Notes: a model not told the origin generated them from the letters alone. 64,000 nucleotides of DNA from Actinomadura darangshiensis (GCF_004349235.1 NZ_SMKY01000010.1:1-64000); one strand, 5' to 3'. Positions 15,608 through 25,404 are shown, counted from the first letter of the stretch. Translations and numbers: made by a program.

Positions 15608-17286
15608 GGCCTGCGCGCCCCCGCCACCGCGCGGACCGCCTCGGTGAGCCGCCCCGCGCCCTCCACCGGGTTGCGCAGGTGCAGCCGGATCACCGGCAGC
15701 CTGCGCTCGCGCAGCGCCCGCAGCTCGCCGAGGGCCCGCGCGATCTGCAGCTGCGCCAGGCTGTAGGGACGGCCGGGGACGGGATGGGCGGCGAGCGCGT
15801 CGCCCGGCGCCGGGTCACCGGTGATGATCAGGAACGCGCCGTTGCCCGGGCCGTCCTTGTGCAGGGGGCCGGTCGCGTGCGGGTAGCCGGGGCCCGGCCC
15901 GTAGGCGACGGGGCGCCCGGAGGCGCGCGCCAGCGACGGCGCCAGGTAGCGCCCGGAGAAGTCGCCCGACAGGTACGTCAGCACCGTCAGGTAGCCCTCG
16001 GACGGCACCGACGCGACCAGCCCGCCGAGGACGGTCTGCAGCTCGGCGCCCGGCGGCCACGGGAAGTCGGCGTGCACCTCGATGTCGTCCTCGACGTACA
16101 CGGGCCGCTCCGCGGTGAGCGGGCCGCCGCCGGCCGTGCGCAGCAGCGTCGCCGCGTCGTCCTCGGCCTCCTGCACGACCGTGCTGCCCGCCTCGAACGG
16201 GTTCACGCCGAGCAGCCACCCGGCGACCGCCGTCGCGTACTCCCACAGCAGGAACTGCGCGCCGAGCGGCGCCCACACCGAGGTGTCGGACTCGTCCTGC
16301 GCCGCCGACCGCGGGTTGATCGAGACGCCGTGCACGTCAGGGAAGTCGCCGCGCCCGCCGGGCGGCTCGAACGCCAGCACGCCGCGGCCCCGCTTGCCGG
16401 TGCCGACGGCGAGCAGCTGGGTGATCCACGCGCTCAGCGCGCCCGGCCCGCCCGGCTCGCGCAGCAGCACCTTGTCGCGGGCGAGGCCGCCCGGCCCCTG
16501 CTGCGCGCAGCCGCCGAGGACCGCGCCGAGCAGCAGACCCGGGTTGTCCTCGTCCTTGGACAGCGACGGCACCAGCGACGCCGCCTCCTCCAGCAGCCGG
16601 TCGGCGTCCGCGCCCGCCAGCACGGCCGGGACGAGCCCGTACGCCGACAGGGCGCCGTAGTGGCCGGGCAGGTACGGGTCGGTCAGCCCGATCCGGTAGC
16701 CGCACTGCCGGGCGAAGTCGTGCAGCGGGCTGCCGTGGTCGGTGATGACCAGGAACCGGCTCGCGATCTCCCGCTCCGACAGGCCCCGCTCGCGGAACGC
16801 GGCCGCGAAGATCCGCCGGTAGGCGTCGCCCTCCAGGGACACGCCCGCCTTGCTGGCCAGCACGACGAGCGTCCGGTCGAGCCGCTCCATCGCGAACGCG
16901 AGCGCGGCGGTGTCGCCGCCGTCCAGGACGGTCAGCTCACCGGACGGCCGCTCCGGGGCCCCGCCCGCGCCGGCGAGGGCGGGCGTGTTCGCCTCCATGA
17001 CGGCCTGCGCGGCGAGGCTCTCCGCGCCGACGCCGATCAGCACGATGTGGTCGAGGCCGGAGTACCGCGCCTCGGAGACCAGGCCGTTCACCTGGCCGAG
17101 CAGCCCGCGGGAGGCGAACGGCAGGTCGAGCCAGCCCAGCCGGCTGTGGTCGACCGCCCGCCGCCCCCACAGCCGGGGGTCCTTCGCGGCCAGCGCGCCG
17201 GGGACGCCGCAGCTGACGAGGTAGTCCCTCGCCTGCAGCGCCGAGTCCAGCACGTCGCCGCGCGTCAGTACGTCGAATCCGGACAC
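15604..17286 (-). CDS. Divergent Pgi-like protein 2 (partly eroded)
   Basis: A 560-residue paralogue of the neighbouring Pgi-like proteins. It keeps ASKAGVSLE (144-152), close to the SK(S/T)G-type phosphate loop. The first glycine loop reads GVGAESLAA (85-93), and the C-terminal motif is ATGPLHKDGPGNGAFLIITG, in which the Gln of TGQ is replaced by Pro. GKRGRG replaces GKDGKG. So some substrate-binding residues remain but others are altered. Start GTG 17286 with GGGAGG upstream. Unlike the other operon members it does not overlap the upstream gene: a 195-bp gap with a hairpin precedes it, so it may be expressed separately or attenuated. Confidence 0.8.
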   Translation of the reverse strand: MSGFDVLTRGDVLDSALQARDYLVSCGVPGALAAKDPRLWGRRAVDHSRLGWLDLPFASRGLLGQVNGLVSEARYSGLDHIVLIGVGAESLAAQAVMEANTPALAGAGGAPERPSGELTVLDGGDTAALAFAMERLDRTLVVLASKAGVSLEGDAYRRIFAAAFRERGLSEREIASRFLVITDHGSPLHDFARQCGYRIGLTDPYLPGHYGALSAYGLVPAVLAGADADRLLEEAASLVPSLSKDEDNPGLLLGAVLGGCAQQGPGGLARDKVLLREPGGPGALSAWITQLLAVGTGKRGRGVLAFEPPGGRGDFPDVHGVSINPRSAAQDESDTSVWAPLGAQFLLWEYATAVAGWLLGVNPFEAGSTVVQEAEDDAATLLRTAGGGPLTAERPVYVEDDIEVHADFPWPPGAELQTVLGGLVASVPSEGYLTVLTYLSGDFSGRYLAPSLARASGRPVAYGPGPGYPHATGPLHKDGPGNGAFLIITGDPAPGDALAAHPVPGRPYSLAQLQIARALGELRALRERRLPVIRLHLRNPVEGAGRLTEAVRAVAGARRP

Positions 17287-17415
17287 CGTTCCCTCCCGGC
17301 CCCCATCGTTTCAGGAGAGAATGGGCATTCGCGACCATCTCCATCGATCTTCTTGGTCGCGTCACGGATCCGGCCGGTCGCGCTGCGTCCGATCGAGTGG
17401 TCTCGGCGTGTCCGA

Positions 17416-17440
17416 CCGGGCGGTCGAGCCGCCCGCCCGG
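17416..17440. terminator. Hairpin between Pgi-like genes 3 and 2
   Basis: CCGGGCGG (17416-17423) and CCGCCCGG (17433-17440) form a perfect 8-bp stem with a 9-base loop in the only long gap of the downstream half of the operon. There is no T tract. It may attenuate or process the transcript. Confidence 0.4.
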
Positions 17441-17481
17441 CGCGAGTCCAGGCGGACGGGTGCGGCGTGCGCGTGGGGCGC

Positions 17482-19137
17482 TCAGCCGAGCAGCGCGGCG
17501 AGCTGCGCGACGCCCTCCTCGCGGTCGCGCAGGTGCAGCCGGTACGCGGGACGCCCGATCGAACGCAGCACCCGCAGGTCGCCGAACGCCTGCGCGAGCT
17601 GCAGCTCACCCAGGCTGTACGGCCGCCCCGGCACCGGGACGTCGTCCGCGACGGCGCCGGTGATCTGCAGGAACGCGCCGTTCTCCGGGCCGCCCTTGTG
17701 GTACTGGCCGGTGGTGTGCAGGTAGCGCGGCCCCCAGCCGAACGTGACCGGCGCGGGACTCCTGCGCACCTTGGCGCCGCGTGCGGCCAGCAGCGGCCGC
17801 AGACCGGCCACCGCCGCATCCCCGGACCGGTCCAGGCAGGCGAGGATCGCGAGGTAGCCGCCTTCCGGGACCTCCTCCAGGATCGTCTCCATCGCCTCGG
17901 CCAGTGTCTGCGCGCCGCCGAGCCCGTCCTCCGGCGCGTGCAGCTCGACCGCGCCCTCGACGAGTTCGGGCGGCCGCAGCACGACCGTCGGCGCGGTGCC
18001 CTCCTCCGACCGCAGCAGCGCCGCCGTGCTCTCCCGCGACTGGCGGACGTCCGGCTCGGCGAACGGGTCCACGCCGATCACCCGGCACGCCACCGCGACC
18101 GCGTACTCCCACAGCAGGAACTGCGCGCCGAGCGGCCCGGCGACGCTCACGCCCGCCTCACGTCCGGGACCCGGCTCGTCCGGGCGGCGGCCCAGGATGA
18201 CGCGCCGCAGGTCGGGGGCCAGCTCGAAGCCCGGGGAGCCGACGTCCTCCACCACGACCGGCAGCATGCCCTTGCCGTCCTTGCCCATCGCCCCGGCGAC
18301 CAGCTGCTCCGCCCACGCGGCGAAGCCGGCCAAGCCGGAGCCGTGGTCGGCGATCACCAGCTTGTCGCGGGTCCCGAGCGCGGACGAGCCGAGCGCCGCG
18401 CCCAGCGCCAGCGCCGGGTTGTCGTAGGGCTGCCGCAGCGCCGCCGCGAGCGCGGACGCCTCGTCGAGCAGCGTGCCGACGTCCACGCCAGCGAGCGCGG
18501 CCGGAACCAGCGCCCGCGCCCCGAGCGCGCCGAACCGGGCGTCGACATCGGGTTCGGCCAGGACGAGATGGTGGCCCACCTCGCGTGCCGTGCGTTCGAG
18601 GGCGGTGCCCTCCTCCGCCACGACGACGAACCGGCGCGCCGCCTCCTTGCCGCTCAGCCCGGCCTCGGAGAACGCGCGCCCGAAGACGCGCCGCAGCGAC
18701 TCGGCCTCGACGCCGTCGTCCGCGACGACCACGAGCGTCCGGTCCAGGCCCCCGGCCAGGACGGCGGACACCTCGTGCGGGTCGGTCGTGTCGAGGACGG
18801 TCAGCTCGGCCCCGGCCGTCCGGCAGATCGCGTCGGCGGCCAGTGCCGTCCCCCCGGACGCGGCCAGCACGATCCGGTCGAGACCGGCGCCGCGGGCCTC
18901 GCCCACCGGCCCGGCCAGCCGGTCCGGCAGGGACCGCGAGGTCTCCGGCAGGGCCAGCCAGCCGAGCCGGCGGGCGGCGAGCGGGGCCGCGTCGGGCCCC
19001 CACAGCTTGGCGTTCCGGGACGTCAGCGAGCCCGGCACGCCGTCGGAGACGAGACGGTCCAGGACCGTCTCGCTCTCGTCGACGACGACGCCGCGGATGG
19101 TGACCGAGATCCCCCCGGCGGTCACCACCGAGGTCAC
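17482..19137 (-). CDS. Pgi-like protein 3, glucose-6-phosphate isomerase candidate
   Basis: A 551-residue protein and the best-preserved of three tandem Pgi-family paralogues. It keeps [22 protein letters not shown] and [19 protein letters not shown] near the C-terminus, typical of the PGI domain found next to or fused with transaldolase in actinobacteria. The first loop is SGGT (94-97). The second phosphate loop, normally SKSG-like, reads ADDGVEAE (139-146). It would interconvert glucose- and fructose-6-phosphate, closing the PPP cycle with Tal and Tkt; the altered loop leaves activity uncertain. The GTG at 19137 overlaps the tal stop by four bases. Confidence 0.82.
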   Translation of the reverse strand: MTSVVTAGGISVTIRGVVVDESETVLDRLVSDGVPGSLTSRNAKLWGPDAAPLAARRLGWLALPETSRSLPDRLAGPVGEARGAGLDRIVLAASGGTALAADAICRTAGAELTVLDTTDPHEVSAVLAGGLDRTLVVVADDGVEAESLRRVFGRAFSEAGLSGKEAARRFVVVAEEGTALERTAREVGHHLVLAEPDVDARFGALGARALVPAALAGVDVGTLLDEASALAAALRQPYDNPALALGAALGSSALGTRDKLVIADHGSGLAGFAAWAEQLVAGAMGKDGKGMLPVVVEDVGSPGFELAPDLRRVILGRRPDEPGPGREAGVSVAGPLGAQFLLWEYAVAVACRVIGVDPFAEPDVRQSRESTAALLRSEEGTAPTVVLRPPELVEGAVELHAPEDGLGGAQTLAEAMETILEEVPEGGYLAILACLDRSGDAAVAGLRPLLAARGAKVRRSPAPVTFGWGPRYLHTTGQYHKGGPENGAFLQITGAVADDVPVPGRPYSLGELQLAQAFGDLRVLRSIGRPAYRLHLRDREEGVAQLAALLG

Positions 19138-20249
19138 GCGCCGGCCCTCTTGGAGTCCAGCTCGCCGGTGATGGAGTCGAGCATCTGCTTCCACGAGGCG
19201 GCGAACTTCTCCACGCCCTCGTCCTCCAGCACCTTCACCACGTCGTCGTAGTCGACCCCGGCCGACTTCAGCGCCGCCATGTGCGCGCGGGCCTCGTCGT
19301 AGGCGACCCGGACGGTGTCGCCCTGCACCTGGCCGTGGTCGGCCTCCGCGACCAGCGTCGCCTCCGGCATCGTGTTGACCGTGTCCGGCGCGACCAGCCC
19401 GTCCACGTAGAGGGTGTCGCTGAGGTCGGGGTCCTTCACGCCGGTCGACGCCCACAGCGGACGCTGGACCCGGGCGCCCGCGTCCTTCAGCGCCTTCCAC
19501 TGGTCCGTGCCGAACTTCTCCTCGTACAGCGCGTACGCGAGCCGCGCGTTGGCGAGGCCGGCCTTGGACTCCAGCCCCTTGGCGTCGTCCGTGCCGATCT
19601 TCTTGAGCCGCTTGTCGATCTCGGTGTCCACCCGGCTGACGAAGAACGACGCCACCGACGCGATCTTCGACAGGTCGTGGCCGTTGTCCCGCGCCTGCTC
19701 CAGGCCGGCGAAGAACGCGTCGATGACCTTGCCGTAGCGCTCCAGCGAGAAGATCAGCGTCACGTTCACGCTGATGCCCTCCGCGAGCGCCGCCGTGATC
19801 GCCGGCAGGCCCTCCTCGGTCGCCGGGATCTTGATGTACAGGTTGGGCCGGTCCACCAGCCACCACAGCGCCCGCGCCTCCGCGACCGTCCGGCGGGTGT
19901 CGCGGGCCAGCCGCGGGTCGACCTCGATCGACACGCGGCCGTCCAGGCCCCCCGTCCGGTCGTACACCGGGCGCAGGACGTCGCAGCCCCAGCGGATGTC
20001 GTAGGTGGTGATCGCGCGGGACGCCTCCTCGACGTCCACGCCGCGCACCGCGAGGTCGCGGACCTGGTCGTCGTAGGCGTCGCCCTTGCTCAGCGCCTTG
20101 GCGAAGATCGTCGGGTTGGACGTGACGCCGACGACGTGCCGCTCCTTGACCAGCTGCTCCAGGTTGCCGGTCCGCAGCCGCTCCCGGCTGATGTCGTCCA
20201 GCCAGATCGAGACGCCCTCGTCCGAGAGCTCCTTCAGGATGTCGCTCAT
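19134..20249 (-). CDS. tal: Transaldolase
   Basis: A 371-residue transaldolase of the actinobacterial (subfamily 2) type. The Schiff-base Lys140 lies in [34 protein letters not shown] and [15 protein letters not shown] are further family signatures. It moves dihydroxyacetone units between sedoheptulose-7-phosphate and glyceraldehyde-3-phosphate in the non-oxidative PPP. I chose ATG 20249 (MSDILKEL) with GGAGAGGA upstream, rather than the frame starting seven codons earlier. It follows tkt after a 98-bp gap with a strong hairpin and overlaps the Pgi-like gene 3 by four bases. Confidence 0.95.
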   Translation of the reverse strand: MSDILKELSDEGVSIWLDDISRERLRTGNLEQLVKERHVVGVTSNPTIFAKALSKGDAYDDQVRDLAVRGVDVEEASRAITTYDIRWGCDVLRPVYDRTGGLDGRVSIEVDPRLARDTRRTVAEARALWWLVDRPNLYIKIPATEEGLPAITAALAEGISVNVTLIFSLERYGKVIDAFFAGLEQARDNGHDLSKIASVASFFVSRVDTEIDKRLKKIGTDDAKGLESKAGLANARLAYALYEEKFGTDQWKALKDAGARVQRPLWASTGVKDPDLSDTLYVDGLVAPDTVNTMPEATLVAEADHGQVQGDTVRVAYDEARAHMAALKSAGVDYDDVVKVLEDEGVEKFAASWKQMLDSITGELDSKRAGA

Positions 20250-20297
20250 CGTTCCTCTCCTCGTCATCACTCGTGCGCGTCCTCGTGCAGGGGGGCG

Positions 20298-20333
20298 GGC
20301 GGCCGGGGCCCGGGATGGCGGGCCCCGGCCGCC
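20298..20333. terminator. 15-bp perfect hairpin between tkt and tal
   Basis: GGCGGCCGGGGCCCG (20298-20312) pairs perfectly with 20319-20333 around a 6-base loop. It follows the tkt stop by 14 bp on the minus strand and has no T tract. It is either a partial terminator or an mRNA 3'-end stabiliser that could lower tal-to-pgl expression relative to tkt. Confidence 0.55.
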
Positions 20334-20347
20334 TCACGAACGCGTTG

Positions 20348-22474
20348 TCAGTTGCCCGTGGTGGTGCCGCGTCCGGCCTCGTTCACCCCGGCCTTGATCA
20401 GGCTCGCCTTGGCCGCCGCCACGACCCGCTCGGCGGTGATGCCGAACTGCAGGAACAGCGTCTTGTAGTCGGCCGACGCGCCGAAGTGCTCCAGGCTCAC
20501 CGACTCGCCGGCGTCGCCCACGTAGCCGCGCCAGCCGAGCGCGATCCCCGCCTCCACCGACACGCGGGCGCGCACGCCGGGGGGCAGGACCTCCTGCCGG
20601 TAGGCGTCGGTCTGCTCCTCGAACCACTCCACGCACGGCATCGACACGACGCGCGTCGGGGTGCCCTCGGACTGCAGCGTCTCGCGGGCGGCCAGGGCCG
20701 GTTCCACCTCGCTGCCGGTCGCGATGATGATCACTTCGGGCCGGCCGCCGTCGGCGTCCGCCAGCACGTAGCCGCCGTTGGCGGCGCCCTCCGCGGACGC
20801 GATCTCGCCGCCGCGCTCCAGCGTCGGCAGCTTCTGCCGGGTCAGCGCGAGGCCCGCCGGGCGGTCGGTGTGCCGCAGGACGGTCCGCCACGCGACCGCC
20901 GTCTCGTTGGCGTCGGCCGGCCGGACGACGTCCAGGCCCGGGATCGCGCGCAGCGCCCACAGGTGCTCGACGGGCTGGTGCGTCGGGCCGTCCTCGCCGA
21001 GGCCGATCGAGTCGTGCGTCCACACGAACGTGACCGGCAGCTTCATCAGCGCCGCCAGCCGGACCGCCGGCCGCATGTAGTCACTGAAGATCAGGAACGT
21101 GCCGCCGTACGGGCGGGTGCCGCCGTGCAGCGCGATCCCGTTGCAGATCGAGGCCATCGCGTGCTCGCGGACCCCGAAGTGCAGCGTCCGGCCGTAGCGG
21201 TGGCCGGGGAACTCCTTGGTCTGGAACTCCTCCGGGATGAAGGACGGCTCGCCCTTCATCGTCGTGTTGTTGCTCTCGGCCAGGTCCGCCGAGCCGCCCC
21301 ACAGCTCCGGCAGCACCGGCGCCAGCGCCGCCAGCACCTCACCGGACGCGGCGCGGGTCGCGAGGGCCTTGCCCGCCTCGAACTGCGGCAGCGCGCCGTC
21401 CCAGCCGGCCGGGAGCGTGCGGGAGGAGATGCGGTCGAACTCGGCGGCCCGGTCGGGGTTCGCCGACCGCCACGCGTCGAACGCCGCGGTCCACTCGGCG
21501 TGCTCGGCGCGGCCCCGGCCGGCGACCTCCCGGGCGTGCGCGAGGACGTCCTCGGGGACCTGGAAGGTCTCGGCCGGATCCATGCCGAGGATCCGCTTGG
21601 TCGCGGCGACCTCGTCGGCGCCGAGCGCCGAACCGTGGATCTTGCCGGTGTTCTTCTTGTTCGGCGCCGGCCAGCCGATGATCGTCCGCAGCGCGATGAA
21701 GGACGGGCGGGACGTCTCCGCCTTCGCCGCGGCGAACGCCTCCGCCAGGCGGCCGACGTTCTCCTCGTAGTCGCCGTCCTCGGTCCAGTCGACGCGGTGG
21801 ACGTCCCAGCCGTACGCGGCGTACCGCGCCCGCACGTCCTCCGACAGCGCGATCGCGGTGTCGTCCTCGATCGAGATGTGGTTGTCGTCGTAGAGCAGGA
21901 CCAGGTTCCCGAGCCGCTGGTGGGCCGCCAGCGCGCTCGCCTCGTGGCTGATGCCCTCCTCGATGTCGCCGTCGGACGCGAACGCCCAGACGGTGTGGTC
22001 GAAGGGGGACTCGCCCTGCGCCGCGTCGGGGTCGAAGAGGCCGCGCTCGCGGCGGGCCGCCATCGCCATGCCCACGGCGTTCGCGACGCCCTGCCCGAGC
22101 GGGCCCGTGGTCGTCTCCACGCCCGCGGTGTGCCCGTGCTCCGGGTGCCCGGGGGTGAGGCTGCCCCACTTGCGCAGCGCCTTCAGGTCGTCCAGCGTCA
22201 TCGGGTAGCCCGACAGGTACAGCTGGATGTAAAGGGTCAGGCTGGAGTGGCCGCAGGACAACACGAACCTGTCGCGCCCGGCCCAGGTCGGGTCGGTCGG
22301 GTCGTGCCGCAGGAACCGCTGGAAGAGAAGGTAGGCGGCGGGGGCGAGGCTCATCGCCGTGCCGGGGTGCCCCGAGCCGGCCTCCTCGACGGCGTCCATG
22401 GCGAGGGCGCGGATGACGTCCACCGCCCGCCGGTCCTGGTCGGACCATTCAAACGTGCTGTTGTCCCTGCTCAC
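20348..22474 (-). CDS. tkt: Transketolase
   Basis: A 708-residue thiamine-diphosphate enzyme, the usual length. SGHPGTAMSLAPAAY and TGPLGQGVANAVGMA are N-terminal signatures. SDGDIEEGISHEASALA with YDDNHISIEDD is the TPP/Mg site, FGVREHAM holds the catalytic Glu, and SIGLGEDGPTHQPVEH is the transketolase signature of the pyrimidine domain. It transfers two-carbon units in the non-oxidative PPP. I placed the start at GTG 22474 (VSRDNSTFEW); GTG 22513 is an in-frame alternative. It is the promoter-proximal gene of the operon. Confidence 0.95.
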   Translation of the reverse strand: MSRDNSTFEWSDQDRRAVDVIRALAMDAVEEAGSGHPGTAMSLAPAAYLLFQRFLRHDPTDPTWAGRDRFVLSCGHSSLTLYIQLYLSGYPMTLDDLKALRKWGSLTPGHPEHGHTAGVETTTGPLGQGVANAVGMAMAARRERGLFDPDAAQGESPFDHTVWAFASDGDIEEGISHEASALAAHQRLGNLVLLYDDNHISIEDDTAIALSEDVRARYAAYGWDVHRVDWTEDGDYEENVGRLAEAFAAAKAETSRPSFIALRTIIGWPAPNKKNTGKIHGSALGADEVAATKRILGMDPAETFQVPEDVLAHAREVAGRGRAEHAEWTAAFDAWRSANPDRAAEFDRISSRTLPAGWDGALPQFEAGKALATRAASGEVLAALAPVLPELWGGSADLAESNNTTMKGEPSFIPEEFQTKEFPGHRYGRTLHFGVREHAMASICNGIALHGGTRPYGGTFLIFSDYMRPAVRLAALMKLPVTFVWTHDSIGLGEDGPTHQPVEHLWALRAIPGLDVVRPADANETAVAWRTVLRHTDRPAGLALTRQKLPTLERGGEIASAEGAANGGYVLADADGGRPEVIIIATGSEVEPALAARETLQSEGTPTRVVSMPCVEWFEEQTDAYRQEVLPPGVRARVSVEAGIALGWRGYVGDAGESVSLEHFGASADYKTLFLQFGITAERVVAAAKASLIKAGVNEAGRGTTTGN

Positions 22475-23017
22475 GGAACGCCAGGCTCCTCTCGAACCGG
22501 TGTAACGGACCACTCTGTAATGTTGTGCGCCGCGCCGTCGTGCACCGCGGCCGGGGGCGCCGGCGGGCCCCTACGTGACAACGCCCGGCGGCCGGGCGCC
22601 TCTTCCCCGTGCCCCGCCGCCCGTCCGTCCGCGGCCCGCGAAGATCATGCCGCGCTCTTCGCGAGCCTATCGCGCGGGAGGGCCGCCGCAGGCGGTCGCG
22701 GGGAGGGCGGGCGCCGCGCGCCGCGGCCACCGGCCGCGCCGCTTCAAGCACCCTTGCCCGAAGGGCCCGCGCGCTAACCCCCCGCACGGGTGATCCGGCG
22801 GGTGATCCGGGGCGTGCGGGACGGCCCGGCGCGGCCCGCCGCGGCGCGTCCGGCGACCCGGTGCGCGGCCTCCGGAGGGGGCGGACTACAGTGATTGCGC
22901 GGCTGACGGCAGCGGCCGCGGCAAGACGACCAAGCCGAAGTCGCACCCAGCCGAGGCCGGCCCGGAGCACGGGGGGCACCGCCGAGGTGGTACCGACTTT
23001 CTCATCCCTAGTCAGAC
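22475..23017. other. Divergent intergenic region between tkt and ctaB
   Basis: This 543-bp GC-rich stretch holds no credible gene; frames open across it are Arg/Ala/Pro-rich and lack start signals. It must contain the tkt and ctaB promoters. TACAGT at 22887-22892 is a possible plus-strand -10. A 12-bp tandem repeat CGGGTGATCCGG (22787-22798, 22799-22810) is visible. I see no RNA gene. Confidence 0.5.
22787..22810. repeat. 12-bp tandem repeat upstream of ctaB
   Basis: CGGGTGATCCGG occurs twice in tandem. It could be a regulator site doublet or a slippage product; nothing favours either. Confidence 0.6.
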
Positions 23018-24016
23018 GTGGATCCGATTGTGACGGTGCTGAGTAACAAGCGCGGGATCGACCTCGAAGAGCCGGGGGCGCCGTTGGCTCCGCTCGCGCC
23101 GGTCCCCGCCGCCGAGCGCGCCGGCCGCCGGAGGCTCGGCGCGAGCGTCCGCGCCTACGTGGCGCTGACGAAGCCGCGCGTGATCGAGCTGCTCCTGATC
23201 ACCACCATCCCGGTGATGTTCCTCGCGGAGCGGGGCCTCCCGCCGCTGTCCACCGTGCTGCTGACACTGGCGTTCGGCACGATGTCCGCGGGCGCCGCCA
23301 ACGCGATCAACTGCTACATCGACCGCGACATCGACGCCAAGATGCGCCGCACCCGGCGCCGCCCGCTGGCCCGCCACCAGGTCACCCCGGCCCGCGCCCT
23401 GATCTTCGGCGTGACGCTCGCGGTGCTGTCCACGGCGGGGTTCCTGCTGGCGGTGAACCCGGTCGCCGCGGCCGGCTCGCTGTTCGCGATCCTGTTCTAC
23501 GTCTTCGTGTACTCGCTGCTGCTGAAGCGGCGCACCTCGCAGAACGTCGTGTGGGGCGGCATCGCCGGCTGCATGCCGGTCCTCATCGGCTGGGCCGCCA
23601 TCACCGGCGGCATCGCCTGGACGCCGTTCGTCCTGTTCGGCGTCGTGTTCCTCTGGACGCCGCCGCACACGTGGACGCTCGCGATGCGCTACCGCGAGGA
23701 CTACGCCGTCGCCAAGGTCCCGATGCTGCCGGTCGTCGCGACCGAGCGGCGCGTCGTCACCGAGAGCCTCGTCTACACCTACGCGACCGTCGCCTGCTCG
23801 CTGCTGCTGTGGCCGGTCGCCGGGATGGGCCCGGTGTACGGGGCGGTCGCCGTCGTGCTCGGCCTGGTGTTCCTCGCCGAGGGGCACCGGCTCCTGAAGG
23901 CGGTGCGCGCCGGGGTGACCGGCGTCCACCTGCGGCCGATGCGGTTCTTCCACCTGTCGAACGTCTACCTGGCGCTGCTGTTCACCGCCGTGGCCGTCGA
24001 CCCGCTCCTGTACTGA
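23018..24016 (+). CDS. ctaB: Protoheme IX farnesyltransferase (heme O synthase)
   Basis: A UbiA-family prenyltransferase of about 332 residues with eight to nine helices. The two aspartate-rich prenyl-diphosphate motifs appear as [15 protein letters not shown] and, less strictly, in the loop with [27 protein letters not shown], a CtaB hallmark. It farnesylates heme b to heme O for cytochrome c oxidase. The N-terminal 40 residues are a polar, Pro-rich extension. GTG 23018 is used; GTG 23030 is equally possible, and neither has a clear Shine-Dalgarno. Heme A synthase is encoded two genes downstream. Confidence 0.93.
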   Translation: MDPIVTVLSNKRGIDLEEPGAPLAPLAPVPAAERAGRRRLGASVRAYVALTKPRVIELLLITTIPVMFLAERGLPPLSTVLLTLAFGTMSAGAANAINCYIDRDIDAKMRRTRRRPLARHQVTPARALIFGVTLAVLSTAGFLLAVNPVAAAGSLFAILFYVFVYSLLLKRRTSQNVVWGGIAGCMPVLIGWAAITGGIAWTPFVLFGVVFLWTPPHTWTLAMRYREDYAVAKVPMLPVVATERRVVTESLVYTYATVACSLLLWPVAGMGPVYGAVAVVLGLVFLAEGHRLLKAVRAGVTGVHLRPMRFFHLSNVYLALLFTAVAVDPLLY

Positions 24017-24080
24017 CCCTTTCCGCCGCCGTTCTCCCGGACCGGCGCGGCAGCGCTTAGCGATCGGCCCCACCTGCCGT

Positions 24081-24086
24081 TACGCT
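24081..24086 (+). promoter_or_regulatory. -10 element of a leaderless transcript (PrsW-type gene)
   Basis: TACGCT, then seven bases, then ATG 24094. The same spacing is seen at ctaA, polX, marR, the ABC ATPase and the sirtuin gene. No clear -35 is seen. Confidence 0.5.
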
Positions 24087-24093
24087 TCGCGGT

Positions 24094-25314
24094 ATGGCGC
24101 GCATGGACCCCAAGGCGGTGCTCGAGGGCAGGGTTCCCGGCAGGCCCCCGGTCGGCCTCATCATCGGCATGACCGTGTGCGGGCTGTGCGCCGTCGTCGC
24201 GCTCGGCGCGGACGCCGCGCTCGGCGGCGCCGGCTTCTGGGTCGGGGTGGTCCTCGCCATCCTGCCGATCCCGGTGCTGATCGCGCTCGCCCTCACCCTG
24301 GACCGGCTGGAGCCCGAACCGCCGCGCGCCCTCGCCTTCGCGTTCATGTGGGGCGCGGGCGTCGCCGTGCTCGGCGCCCTCGTCCTCAACACCGCCGGCC
24401 TGCTGTACGTGACCGTGCCGGTGTTCGGCGAGACCGAGGGCCACTTCGTCAGCGCCACCTTCGGCGCGCCCCTCATCGAGGAGACGCTGAAGGGCGCCGT
24501 CCTGTTCGGCATGCTGTGGTTCCGCCGCAACGAGATCGACGGCTTCGCCGACGGGATCATGTACGCCGCCATGGTCGGGCTCGGCTTCGCCATGATGGAG
24601 AACATCACCTACTACATGCGGGCGTTCGAGGCGGGCGGCGCCGACCAGCTGCAGGCGGTGTTCATCCTGCGCGGCCTCATCGCGCCGCTCAGCCATCCGC
24701 TGTTCACCTCGATGACCGGCCTCGGCGTCGCCTACGCCGCCACCCACCGGCGCGGCCAGGTCATCGCGCCGGTCGCGGGGCTGCTCGGCGCGATGGTCCT
24801 GCACGGGCTGTGGAACGGCGCCGCCGCGTTCGGGCTCGGCGGCCTCGCCATCGTCTACGTGCTCGACTTCTGCGTCCTCGTCGCGCTGATCGTCATCGTG
24901 TCCGTCGAGCGCCGGCACACCGTCCGCCGCATCGAGGCGTACCTGCCCATGTACGCGGGGACGGGCCTGGTGACGCCCCAGGACGTGCGGATGCTGCGCT
25001 CCATCCCGTCCCGGCGGGCCGCCCGCCGCTGGGCCCGGTCCGTCGGCGGCGCCCCCGCCGGCCGGGCCATGACCGACTACCAGCTCGCCGCGACCGAACT
25101 GGCGCTGCTGCACAAGCGCGCCGACCGGGGAGTCGCCGAACAGCGCTGGTTCACCACCCGCCGCGACTCGCTCCTCGAACTGATGTCGCTGGCCAGGCAG
25201 GCGTTCCTGCGCACCCCGCCGCGCCCTGGCATGAACCCGATGGGCGGGCCGCCGTGGGCGGGCCAGGGCCCGTCGGGGTTCCTGCCGCCGCAGGCGCCCG
25301 GCCCCTACGGGTGA
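24094..25314 (+). CDS. PrsW-family intramembrane metalloprotease
   Basis: A 406-residue polytopic protein with eight or so helices. The PrsW/CPBP-type active-site pattern is visible: APLIEETLKGAVLFG (the EE motif), AMMENITYYMRAF, SHPLFTSMTG and MVLHGLWNGAAAFG (His motifs). Characterised PrsW proteins cleave anti-sigma factors inside the membrane; the substrate here is unknown. After the last helix there is a cytoplasmic tail of about 110 residues, ending in a Pro/Gly-rich stretch, that is absent from short PrsW proteins. The transcript is probably leaderless. It lies between ctaB and ctaA on the same strand. Confidence 0.85.
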   Translation: MARMDPKAVLEGRVPGRPPVGLIIGMTVCGLCAVVALGADAALGGAGFWVGVVLAILPIPVLIALALTLDRLEPEPPRALAFAFMWGAGVAVLGALVLNTAGLLYVTVPVFGETEGHFVSATFGAPLIEETLKGAVLFGMLWFRRNEIDGFADGIMYAAMVGLGFAMMENITYYMRAFEAGGADQLQAVFILRGLIAPLSHPLFTSMTGLGVAYAATHRRGQVIAPVAGLLGAMVLHGLWNGAAAFGLGGLAIVYVLDFCVLVALIVIVSVERRHTVRRIEAYLPMYAGTGLVTPQDVRMLRSIPSRRAARRWARSVGGAPAGRAMTDYQLAATELALLHKRADRGVAEQRWFTTRRDSLLELMSLARQAFLRTPPRPGMNPMGGPPWAGQGPSGFLPPQAPGPYG

Positions 25315-25391
25315 TCTGAGGGCGTGACCCGCCGGACGTGACCCGGCCGGACGTAACCGGGGGGCGGGTCGAGGCCCCGGGGACCCGGCCA

Positions 25392-25397
25392 TACGAT
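25392..25397 (+). promoter_or_regulatory. -10 element of a leaderless ctaA transcript
   Basis: TACGAT followed by seven bases and GTG 25405. This gives ctaA its own promoter within the 90-bp gap after the PrsW-type gene. Confidence 0.5.
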
Positions 25398-25404
25398 TGT
25401 TGCC

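Noticed and set aside
17265-17819. An alternative reading frame crossing the gap between Pgi-like genes 3 and 2
   Set aside because: It is Arg/Ser/Thr-rich and overlaps the strongly supported end of Pgi-like gene 3. It has no Shine-Dalgarno.
22609-23046. A possible gene of 145 codons in the tkt-ctaB spacer
   Set aside because: The product is Arg/Ala-rich without recognisable fold, and its end runs into ctaB in another frame. The area is better read as promoter DNA.
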